NCBI GenBank assembly: GCA_028706695.1
Contig: JAQTVU010000192.1
Location: 1 to 5,683, forward strand
From: Mycobacterium sp.
Lineage (GTDB): Bacteria > Actinomycetota > Actinomycetes > Mycobacteriales > Mycobacteriaceae
Length of the DNA stretch: 5,683 bases
Reading direction: 5' to 3'
Positions 1 through 5,389 of this stretch are shown in pieces (within the stretch, counting starts at the first letter, position 1; each line of letters begins with the position of its first letter). The translations under genes were made by a program, and so were the position numbers. The notes beneath the pieces were generated by a model. That model had not been told where the DNA came from. It saw nothing but the letters and a program-made list of their open reading frames with translations, and did no database searches.

Positions 1-394
1 GCGAGCCCGGCAGGTTGACGATAAGCGTCCGACCGGCCACCCCACAGACGGCCCGCGACAGCACCGATGTCGGCACCTTCGGCAGGCCGGACCGGCGGAT
101 GGCATCGGCCAGCCCAGGGATCATGTAGTCCAGCACCGCCACCGTCTGGTCGGGGGTCCTGTCAGTGGGCGAGATGCCGGTGCCGCCGGAGGTGATGATG
201 ACGTCAACGTCGGCGTCGAGCGCGTCTCGCAACGCTTGGCCGACCGCCTTCCCATCGGCCACCACCTCCGGGTCGGCAGTCGAAAAGCCTCGCTGTTCAA
301 GCCATTCAGCGATTATTGGCCCGCAGTTGTCGGGATAGATCCCGGCGGACGCGCGGGTGGACGCGATGATGACTCGGGCGGATCGGTGGCTCAC
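1..394 (-). CDS. mog: Molybdopterin adenylyltransferase Mog/MoaB family (partial, C-terminus cut by window edge)
   Basis: Mog/MoaB proteins activate molybdopterin by adenylylation (MPT to MPT-AMP), the step before molybdate insertion, in the cytoplasm. Reading leftwards from a GTG, 131 codons are visible. The protein opens VSHRSARVIIASTRASAG and carries the family's MPT-binding signature GGTGISPTD at residues 70-78, with Asp78 as the conserved acidic residue. Asp47 in the VVADG segment is the likely second one. NLPG at 127-130 is the start of the conserved NLPGSP loop. Mycobacterial Mog is about 160 residues as I recall, so about 30 C-terminal residues lie outside the window. The GTG start is chosen because it overlaps the moaC stop in a GTGA (391-394), implying translational coupling. 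No strong ribosome site is seen, only a weak GGGGA 12 bases upstream. MoaB and Mog are hard to separate by sequence; the symbol follows the mycobacterial locus. Confidence 0.9.
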   Translation of the reverse strand, partial: MSHRSARVIIASTRASAGIYPDNCGPIIAEWLEQRGFSTADPEVVADGKAVGQALRDALDADVDVIITSGGTGISPTDRTPDQTVAVLDYMIPGLADAIRRSGLPKVPTSVLSRAVCGVAGRTLIVNLPGS

Positions 395-912
395 GGCCGG
401 GTCCAGTCCCCACTCTTGCCACCCACCTTGCGGAGCACCCGGACCTCGTCGATACGCGCGGCCGGGTCAACGGCCTTGATCATGTCGTAGAGCGTGAGCC
501 CGGCCACGCTGACGGCGGTCAGCGCCTCCATCTCCACCCCCGTCCGGTCGGTGCTGCGCACCGTCGCGGTGATTTCGATGTCCGATTCGCCGACGGTGAA
601 ATCGACGTCGACTCCGGTGAGCGCGAGTTGGTGGCACAGCGGGATCAGGTCGCTGGTGCGCTTCGCCGCCAGGATGCCCGCGACCCGTGCGGTGGCCAGC
701 GCATCGCCTTTGGGCAGGCCGCCCGCCGAGATCAGGCCGACCACCTGCGCCGACGTGCGCACCGCACCCGCCGCGACCGCGGTGCGCCTGGTGGCGCCCT
801 TCTCGGTGACATCGACCATGTGCGCCGCCCCGCGTTCGTCCAGATGTGAGAGGGGGCCCGGGGCGGGCCGTCCCGACGCCCGGGGCGCAGCGGGCCCGGA
901 TGCCCCAGCCAT
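391..912 (-). CDS. moaC: Cyclic pyranopterin monophosphate synthase MoaC (MoaC2-type)
   Basis: MoaC converts 3',8-cyclo-7,8-dihydro-GTP, the MoaA product, into cyclic pyranopterin monophosphate, the first stable intermediate of molybdenum cofactor synthesis. The 173-residue product covers the whole family fold. HMVDVTEK is at 31-38. The residues equivalent to the E. coli active site are all present: Lys68 (KGD), His94 (LCH), Glu127 and Glu129 (TGVEMEA), Asp143 and Lys146 (YDMIK). GGKSGDW closes the protein at 164-170. The first 20 residues are a Pro/Ala/Gly-rich extension. The ATG at 912 is preferred because the family segment LSHLDERGAAHMVDV begins upstream of the internal Met32, and because an AGGG (919-922) overlaps the preceding gene's stop. 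The stop overlaps the mog start by 4 bases. One oddity is that the usual LCHP reads LCHQ. Mycobacteria often have several moaC paralogues; the mog neighbourhood matches the moaC2 locus. Confidence 0.95.
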   Translation of the reverse strand: MAGASGPAAPRASGRPAPGPLSHLDERGAAHMVDVTEKGATRRTAVAAGAVRTSAQVVGLISAGGLPKGDALATARVAGILAAKRTSDLIPLCHQLALTGVDVDFTVGESDIEITATVRSTDRTGVEMEALTAVSVAGLTLYDMIKAVDPAARIDEVRVLRKVGGKSGDWTRP

Positions 913-920
913 GCCGAGCC

Positions 921-1130
921 CTATCGGTTGACGACGGTGACCGGGTGAACGTAGGGCAGGTCGTCGGCGGGCAACGGAAACGCCAGTTCCCCGAATGGAG
1001 ATAAGGCACCCGCCCGGTCGGTCGCCAGCTCGCTCACCGGATGATCCTCCGGGTCCGTCGCCGGCCAGCCATTGTCGACGTAACGTGTCTTGCGTCCCTT
1101 GCCCTCAGCCATGTCAGCCACGAGATCCAT
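921..1130 (-). CDS. Small conserved mycobacterial hypothetical protein (Rv0863-like) leading the moaC-mog operon
   Basis: I recognise no functional domain. From the ATG at 1130 the product is 69 residues: a basic N-terminal patch (KGRKTR, 11-16), then an acidic and polar middle (GWPATDPEDHPVSELATDR), then a hydrophobic, proline-rich tail ending VHPVTVVNR. It has no cysteine, signal peptide or membrane segment. Its TAG stop lies 8 bp before the moaC ATG, so it is very probably cotranscribed with moaC and mog. The position matches the small gene Rv0863 upstream of moaC2 in M. tuberculosis (from memory). The start is uncertain. ATG at 1112 (MAEGKGRK) is possible. An in-frame ATG at 1208 would give 95 residues with an Arg-rich lead, but would sit only 47 bp from the divergent start and overlap the intergenic region. 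None of the three has a clear Shine-Dalgarno site. Any role in molybdenum cofactor metabolism is inference from position only. Confidence 0.7.
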   Translation of the reverse strand: MDLVADMAEGKGRKTRYVDNGWPATDPEDHPVSELATDRAGALSPFGELAFPLPADDLPYVHPVTVVNR

Positions 1131-1217
1131 TCTGACAGGTCGCGCGTTGGCGCGTGGCGCAAGGTCGGCGACTTGACGAGCCGGCAGCCACCGTCGCCGC
1201 CGCCGCATCCGCAGTGT

Positions 1218-1230
1218 CGACCCGGGGTCG
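1218..1230. promoter_or_regulatory. 13-bp palindrome in the divergent intergenic region, possible operator
   Basis: CGACCC-G-GGGTCG is a perfect inverted repeat with 6-bp arms around a single central base. It lies about 12 bp upstream of the candidate -10 box of the right-hand operon and overlaps the partial damage-promoter motif. It also lies within the space that could serve the leftward moa operon. A one-base centre cannot form a hairpin loop, so if functional it would be a DNA site for a dimeric regulator. In such GC-rich sequence a 13-bp palindrome can arise by chance. Confidence 0.25.
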
Positions 1231-1247
1231 GCTCACTGCTTTACCCT
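1225..1247 (+). promoter_or_regulatory. Candidate promoter of the XPB-N/WYL-ercc3 operon, with partial PafBC (RecA-independent damage) motif
   Basis: TACCCT at 1242-1247 fits the mycobacterial TANNNT -10 pattern and ends 8 bases before the ATG at 1256. Transcription would therefore start at or within a few bases of the start codon. No Shine-Dalgarno sequence precedes that ATG, which agrees with leaderless or near-leaderless translation. Exactly 8 bases upstream of the -10 lies GGGTCGGCT (1225-1233). It matches the core GTCRG of the RecA-NDp consensus (tTGTCRgtg-N8-TANNNT) at the right spacing but misses the flanks, 5 of 9 positions in all. No LexA-type TCGAAC-N4-GTTCGA box is visible. The -10 is moderately convincing; the PafBC assignment is tentative. 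Confidence 0.4.
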
Positions 1248-1255
1248 GGTCAGCA

Positions 1256-3514
1256 ATGACCGACAACACCCCGGACATCCCGCTGGGGTCCTGGCTAGCC
1301 GAGCTGCCCGACGAACGCCTGATCCGACTGCTGGAACTACGGCCGGACCTCGCCCAGCCCCCGCCCGGCAGCATCGCTGCGCTGGCAGCCCGCGCGCAGG
1401 CCCGCCAGTCGGTCAAGGCCGCCGCCGACGACCTGGACTTCCTGCGACTGGCGGTGCTTGACGCACTGCTGGTGCTGCAGGCCGATTCCACCCCGGTGCC
1501 GACGGCAAAGCTCGTCGCGTTGATCGGTGAGCACGCTCCCGAGGCCGACGTGCTGGGCGCGCTCGACGACCTCAGGCACCGCGCCCTGGCCTGGGGCGAC
1601 GCCGCGGTCCGGGTGGCCCCCGACGCAAGCACGGCGCTGCCATGGCATCCCGGGCAAGTCACCCTCGAGGACACGTCATGCCCGAGTGAACAGATCGCCG
1701 AGCTCATCGACGGCCTCGACGAGGCCCAACTGGGCGTGCTGGAGAAGCTGCTCGAGGAGTCACCGGTGGGCCGGACCCGCGACGCCGCGCCCGGCGCCCC
1801 GGCGGACCGGCCGGTGCCCCAGCTGCTGGCGGCGGGTCTGCTGCGGCGCATCGACGCCGAGACGGTGATATTGCCGCGGCGCGTCGGGCAGGTGCTGCGC
1901 GGCGAGCGGCCGGGTCCGATGCAGTTGACCGCGCCGGATCCGATCGTGTCGACCACCACGCCCGACGATGTCGACGCCGCGGCCGCCGGTGCCGTCATCG
2001 ACCTGCTGCGCGACGTCGACGTGCTGATCGAATCCCTCGGGGCGGCACCGGTTTCCGAACTGCGCAGCGGCGGGCTGGGCGTTCGCGGCCTCAAGCGGCT
2101 GACCAAAGCGACCGGCATCGGTGAGCCGCGGCTGGGCCTGCTCCTCGAGGTGACGGCCGCGGCCGGATTGATCGCCAGCGGCATGCCCGACCCCGAGCCG
2201 CCCGACGGTGACGGGCCCTACTGGGCCCCGACGGCGACCAGCGACCGATTCACCGCGTTGTCCCCGGCCGAGCGTTGGCATCTGCTGGCCGCCACCTGGC
2301 TCGACCTGCCCGGCCGGCCGGCGTTGATCGGCAGCCACGGCCCGGATGCCAAACCCTATGGCGCTCTGTCGAATTCGCTGTATTCGACGGCAGCACCGCT
2401 GGATCGCCGATTATTGCTCGGCATGCTCGCGGAGTTGCCTGCCGGGGCCGGTGTCGACGCCCGGGCAGCGTCGGCCGCTTTGACCTGGCGGCGCCCGCGC
2501 TGGGCCATGCGGCTGCAGCCGGAACCCGTCGCCGACCTGCTGACCGAAAGCCAGGCGCTGGGATTGGTGGGGCGCGGGGCGATCGGCACTCCGGGCCGCG
2601 CGATGCTGGACCCCGACGCCGGTCCCCAGGACGCGGTCGCCGCCATGGCAGAGGCATTGCCCGAACCGATCGATCACTTCCTGGTGCAGGCCGACCTGAC
2701 CGTCGTGGTGCCCGGGCCGCTGCGCCGCGAGCTCGCCGAGCAACTGGCCGTGGTCGCCACCGTCGAATCGGCGGGGGCGGCGATGGTGTATCGCGTCAGC
2801 GAACAATCGGTCCGCCACGCGCTTGACATCGGCAAAACCCGTGACTGGATGCACACATTCTTCAGCCGGCACTCGAAAACCCCGCTGCCACAAGGGTTGA
2901 CCTACCTCATCGACGACGTCGCGCGCCGCCACGGCCAGCTCCGCATCGGGATGGCCGCGTCCTTCGTGCGCTGCGAGGACCCGGCGCTGCTGGCCCAGGC
3001 GGTGGCCGCACCGGCTGTCGAAGGATTGCAGTTGCGCGCGCTGGCGCCGACGGTGGCGGTCTCCCCCGCGCCGATCGCCGAGGTGCTCGCCGGGCTGCGG
3101 GCGGCGGGATTCGCCCCGGCCGCTGAGGACTCCACCGGCGCGATCGTCGACGTCCGCCCGCGCCGGGCCCGGGTCGACACAGCGCCGCGGCGTCGACCGT
3201 ATCGCCCGGCGCCGCGGCCGAGCCGCGACACGCTGCACGCGGTCGTCTCGGTCTTGCGCAGGGTGACCGCCGCACCGTTCGGCAATGCGCGCGTCGACCC
3301 GGCGGTCGCGATGTCGCTGTTGCAGCGCGCGACGCAGGACCAGGAAACGCTGGTCATCGGCTATCTCGACGCCGCGGGCGTGGCCACCCAGCGGGTGGTG
3401 TCGCCGATCACCGTCCGGGGCGGCCAGCTGGTGGCCTTCGATTCGGCTTCCGGGCGATTGCGCGACTTCGCCATTCACCGCATCACCTCGGTAGTCTCGG
3501 CACACGGCCGGTGA
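1256..3514 (+). CDS. Helicase-associated protein with XPB/Ssl2 N-terminal-type domain and C-terminal WYL-like domain (Rv0862c-like)
   Basis: This 752-residue protein has no Walker motifs, so it is not itself a helicase. Residues 1-470 are Leu/Ala-rich and probably helical, opening LGSWLAELPDERLIRLLELR and resembling winged-helix repeats. Residues 473-565 match the XPB/Ssl2 N-terminal (Helicase_C_3-type) domain: HFLVQADLTVVV, then YRVSEQSVRHALDIG, ending RRHGQLRI. An Arg/Pro-rich linker (about 630-658) leads to residues 699-749, which read like a WYL domain (TLVIGYLDAAG, QRVVSPI, QLVAFD, LRDFAIHRITSV) with Trp and Tyr of the name motif replaced. The start is the ATG at 1256 (MTDNTPDIPLGSW), right after a -10-like TACCCT. 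The in-frame GTG at 1154 is rejected as intergenic. It is followed by ercc3 after 40 bp. A role as XPB partner or nucleic-acid-sensing subunit is inference from the shared domain and operon. Confidence 0.88.
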   Translation: MTDNTPDIPLGSWLAELPDERLIRLLELRPDLAQPPPGSIAALAARAQARQSVKAAADDLDFLRLAVLDALLVLQADSTPVPTAKLVALIGEHAPEADVLGALDDLRHRALAWGDAAVRVAPDASTALPWHPGQVTLEDTSCPSEQIAELIDGLDEAQLGVLEKLLEESPVGRTRDAAPGAPADRPVPQLLAAGLLRRIDAETVILPRRVGQVLRGERPGPMQLTAPDPIVSTTTPDDVDAAAAGAVIDLLRDVDVLIESLGAAPVSELRSGGLGVRGLKRLTKATGIGEPRLGLLLEVTAAAGLIASGMPDPEPPDGDGPYWAPTATSDRFTALSPAERWHLLAATWLDLPGRPALIGSHGPDAKPYGALSNSLYSTAAPLDRRLLLGMLAELPAGAGVDARAASAALTWRRPRWAMRLQPEPVADLLTESQALGLVGRGAIGTPGRAMLDPDAGPQDAVAAMAEALPEPIDHFLVQADLTVVVPGPLRRELAEQLAVVATVESAGAAMVYRVSEQSVRHALDIGKTRDWMHTFFSRHSKTPLPQGLTYLIDDVARRHGQLRIGMAASFVRCEDPALLAQAVAAPAVEGLQLRALAPTVAVSPAPIAEVLAGLRAAGFAPAAEDSTGAIVDVRPRRARVDTAPRRRPYRPAPRPSRDTLHAVVSVLRRVTAAPFGNARVDPAVAMSLLQRATQDQETLVIGYLDAAGVATQRVVSPITVRGGQLVAFDSASGRLRDFAIHRITSVVSAHGR

Positions 3515-3558
3515 TGGCTGCCATGACCGCCGACGACAAGGAGGAGCGGCCCAGGTGA
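3514..3558 (+). other. 14-codon bridging micro-ORF between the two helicase-related genes
   Basis: An ATG at 3514 shares its A with the upstream TGA (TGATG, 3512-3516) and opens a frame MAAMTADDKEERPR. Its TGA (3556-3558) overlaps the ercc3 GTG as GTGA (3555-3558). It fills the gap exactly and contains the ercc3 ribosome site. This geometry would let terminating ribosomes restart twice and couple ercc3 translation to the upstream gene. It has no ribosome site of its own apart from termination-reinitiation, and such a short frame may be chance. Confidence 0.3.
3538..3546 (+). promoter_or_regulatory. Strong Shine-Dalgarno site of ercc3
   Basis: AAGGAGGAG lies 8 bases before the GTG at 3555. 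It is the best match to the 16S rRNA tail in the window and supports the GTG as the ercc3 start. It contrasts with the upstream gene of the same operon, which has no such site. Confidence 0.8.
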
Positions 3559-5204
3559 CCGACGGACCTTTGATCGTGCAGTCCGACAAGACGGTGCTGC
3601 TCGAGGTGGACCACGAGCAGGCCGGGGCGGCGCGCGCCGCGATCGCGCCGTTCGCCGAGTTGGAACGCGCACCCGAACACGTGCACACCTATCGCATCAC
3701 CCCCCTGGCGCTGTGGAACGCGCGTGCCGCCGGGCATGACGCCGAGCAGGTCGTCGACGCACTGGTTTCGCACTCCCGCTACGCGGTGCCCCAGCCGCTG
3801 CTGGTCGACATCGTCGACACCATGGCCCGCTACGGCCGGCTGCAGCTGGTCAAAAACCCGGCGTACGGCCTGACTCTGGTGAGCCTGGACCGCGCGGTGC
3901 TCGAGGAGGTGCTGCGCAACAAGAAGATCGCGCCGATGCTCGGTGCCCGAATCGACGACGACACCGTTGTCGTCCACCCCAGCGAGCGCGGCCGGATCAA
4001 GCAGTTGCTGCTCAAGATGGGGTGGCCCGCGGAGGACCTCGCGGGCTACGTCGACGGCGAGGCTCATCCGATCAGCATGGAGCAGGACGGCTGGCGGCTG
4101 CGTGACTACCAGCAACTGGCGACGGATTCGTTCTGGGACGGCGGCTCGGGCGTGGTGGTGCTGCCGTGCGGCGCGGGCAAGACGCTGGTCGGGGCGGCCG
4201 CGATGGCCAAAGCCAGTGCCACGACGCTGATCCTGGTCACCAACATCGTTGCCGCGCGGCAGTGGAAGCGCGAACTGGTGGCGCGCACCTCGCTGACCGA
4301 GGAGGAGGTCGGCGAGTACTCCGGAGAACGCAAGGAGATCCGGCCCGTCACCATCTCGACCTACCAGATGATCACCCGCCGCACCAAGGGTGAGTATCGC
4401 CACCTGGAGCTCTTCGACAGCCGCGACTGGGGGCTGATCATCTACGACGAGGTGCACCTGCTGCCGGCACCGGTGTTCCGGATGACCGCCGACCTGCAGT
4501 CCAAGCGGCGTCTCGGCCTCACCGCCACGCTGATCCGCGAGGACGGCCGCGAAGGTGACGTGTTCTCCCTGATCGGCCCGAAACGCTATGACGCCCCGTG
4601 GAAGGACATCGAGGCACAGGGCTGGATCGCCCCGGCGGAGTGCGTCGAAGTCCGGGTCACCATGACCGACAACGAGCGGATGATGTATGCCACCGCCGAA
4701 CCCGAAGAGCGTTACCGGCTTTGCTCGACCGTGCACACCAAACTCGCAGTGGTCAAATCGATCCTGGAAAAACATCCGGGCGAGCAGACCCTGGTGATCG
4801 GCGCGTATCTGGATCAGCTCGAGGAGCTGGGCACCGAGCTCAACGCCCCGGTGATCCAAGGATCGACGCGGACCAAAGAGCGCGAAGCGCTATTCGACGC
4901 CTTCCGGCGCGGCCGGGTGTCCACCCTGGTGGTGTCCAAGGTCGCCAACTTCTCCATCGACCTGCCGGAAGCCTCGGTGGCGGTGCAAGTTTCGGGGACC
5001 TTTGGCTCCCGCCAGGAGGAAGCGCAGCGGCTGGGTCGGTTACTGCGCCCCAAGTCCGGCGGCGGGGGCGCGGTCTTCTATTCCGTGGTCGCCCGCGACA
5101 GCCTGGACGCCGAATACGCCGCGCATCGGCAGCGCTTCCTGGCCGAGCAGGGCTACGGCTACATCATCCGCGACGCGGACGACCTGCTGGGCCCGGCGAT
5201 CTAA
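3555..5204 (+). CDS. ercc3: XPB/ERCC3-family 3'-5' DNA helicase (SF2)
   Basis: XPB is an ATP-dependent 3'-5' DNA helicase/translocase; the M. tuberculosis homologue has been shown biochemically to unwind DNA. The 549-residue product matches that homologue nearly end to end from memory. Residues 5-98 form an XPB-type N-terminal domain. The first RecA lobe holds LRDYQ (182-186), Walker A GAGKT (206-210, Lys209), TNIVAARQW (from 229), DEVH (298-301) and LTAT (322-325). The RED motif typical of XPB follows at 328-330. A thumb-like stretch (about 350-395) precedes the second lobe: LVIGAYLDQ (from 413), VVSKVANFSIDLP (from 459) and the arginine-finger motif QEEAQRLGR (487-495). No catalytic residue is missing. 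The start is a GTG 8 bases after AAGGAGGAG. It is second in the operon, and the first gene carries a related N-terminal domain. It ends in tandem stops TAATAA. A repair role in bacteria is not fully settled. Confidence 0.96.
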   Translation: MTDGPLIVQSDKTVLLEVDHEQAGAARAAIAPFAELERAPEHVHTYRITPLALWNARAAGHDAEQVVDALVSHSRYAVPQPLLVDIVDTMARYGRLQLVKNPAYGLTLVSLDRAVLEEVLRNKKIAPMLGARIDDDTVVVHPSERGRIKQLLLKMGWPAEDLAGYVDGEAHPISMEQDGWRLRDYQQLATDSFWDGGSGVVVLPCGAGKTLVGAAAMAKASATTLILVTNIVAARQWKRELVARTSLTEEEVGEYSGERKEIRPVTISTYQMITRRTKGEYRHLELFDSRDWGLIIYDEVHLLPAPVFRMTADLQSKRRLGLTATLIREDGREGDVFSLIGPKRYDAPWKDIEAQGWIAPAECVEVRVTMTDNERMMYATAEPEERYRLCSTVHTKLAVVKSILEKHPGEQTLVIGAYLDQLEELGTELNAPVIQGSTRTKEREALFDAFRRGRVSTLVVSKVANFSIDLPEASVAVQVSGTFGSRQEEAQRLGRLLRPKSGGGGAVFYSVVARDSLDAEYAAHRQRFLAEQGYGYIIRDADDLLGPAI

Positions 5205-5213
5205 TAAGTCTAA

Positions 5214-5232
5214 GAGCGAGGCGACGCTCGCC
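5214..5232 (+). terminator. Weak hairpin after ercc3, possible terminator
   Basis: Just after the tandem TAATAA (5202-5207) the sequence can fold in alternative ways: GAGCG-N6-CGCTC (5214-5229), GCGAG-N6-CTCGC (5216-5231), or GGCGA-CGC-TCGCC (5220-5232). Stems are only 5 bp and no T-run follows. Mycobacterial terminators often lack a T-run, so this is a possible but unproven end of the ercc3 transcript. The rest of 5233-5350 shows only an 11-bp direct repeat (CGGCGGCGACC at 5245-5255 and 5292-5302), which is unremarkable in such GC-rich DNA. Confidence 0.25.
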
Positions 5233-5352
5233 GACGCACCAGATCGGCGGCGACCAGTTCCGGCTGGCTCACGGTGGAAATCGCGTTCTCGCGGCGGCGA
5301 CCGGGCGGCCGCGGGGCCGGACACCGGCGCGGCGCGTCGAATCGTCGGCACC

Positions 5353-5358
5353 TATTGT
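5353..5358 (+). promoter_or_regulatory. Candidate -10 box of the ABM-like gene
   Basis: TATTGT fits TANNNT and stands out in an otherwise very GC-rich spacer, 31 bases before the ATG at 5390. It would give a 5' leader of about 25 bases containing the AAGGGAGAG ribosome site. No recognisable -35 element is seen at normal spacing. It suggests the gene is transcribed separately from ercc3. Confidence 0.35.
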
Positions 5359-5389
5359 GGGAGCGCCGCCGCAACAAGGGAGAGCGACC

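Noticed and set aside
467..1009. Minus-strand 180-codon frame overlapping moaC
   Set aside because: It is a shadow in another frame of moaC. It has Arg/Gly/His-rich composition, and moaC shows all its active-site residues.
1154..1255. GTG at 1154 as a longer start for the 752-aa protein
   Set aside because: The added 34 residues are low-complexity Ala/Arg-rich and cover the promoter-like region. The ATG at 1256 begins the family-like sequence LGSWLAELPDERL.
1131..1255. Molybdenum cofactor riboswitch upstream of the moa operon
   Set aside because: The spacer is too short and shows no multi-helix structure like the Moco riboswitch; only a 13-bp palindrome was found.
1114..2184. Minus-strand frame (356 codons) opposite the start of the XPB-N/WYL gene
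   Set aside because: The Ser/Arg/Ala-rich translation is compositional, and it overlaps two better-supported genes and the divergent promoter region.
2411..3688. Long open frame on the minus strand (425 codons)
   Set aside because: It lies antisense to the 752-aa protein and the ercc3 start. Its translation is low-complexity Arg/Gly/Ala/His-rich with no recognisable domain, typical of antisense frames in high-GC genes.
3483..4859. Long minus-strand open frame (458 codons) opposite ercc3
   Set aside because: It is entirely antisense to a well-supported helicase gene with all its motifs. The product is His/Asp/Gln-rich and looks like no known protein.
5245..5302. CGGCGGCGACC direct repeat (5245-5255 and 5292-5302)
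   Set aside because: There are only two copies of 11 bp in very GC-rich spacer, with no further copies or transposon ends; chance is the simplest explanation.
4598..5389. Upstream extension of the ABM-like frame inside ercc3
   Set aside because: The frame is open by chance. The translation is Arg/Gly-rich, and a good ribosome site precedes the ATG at 5390.
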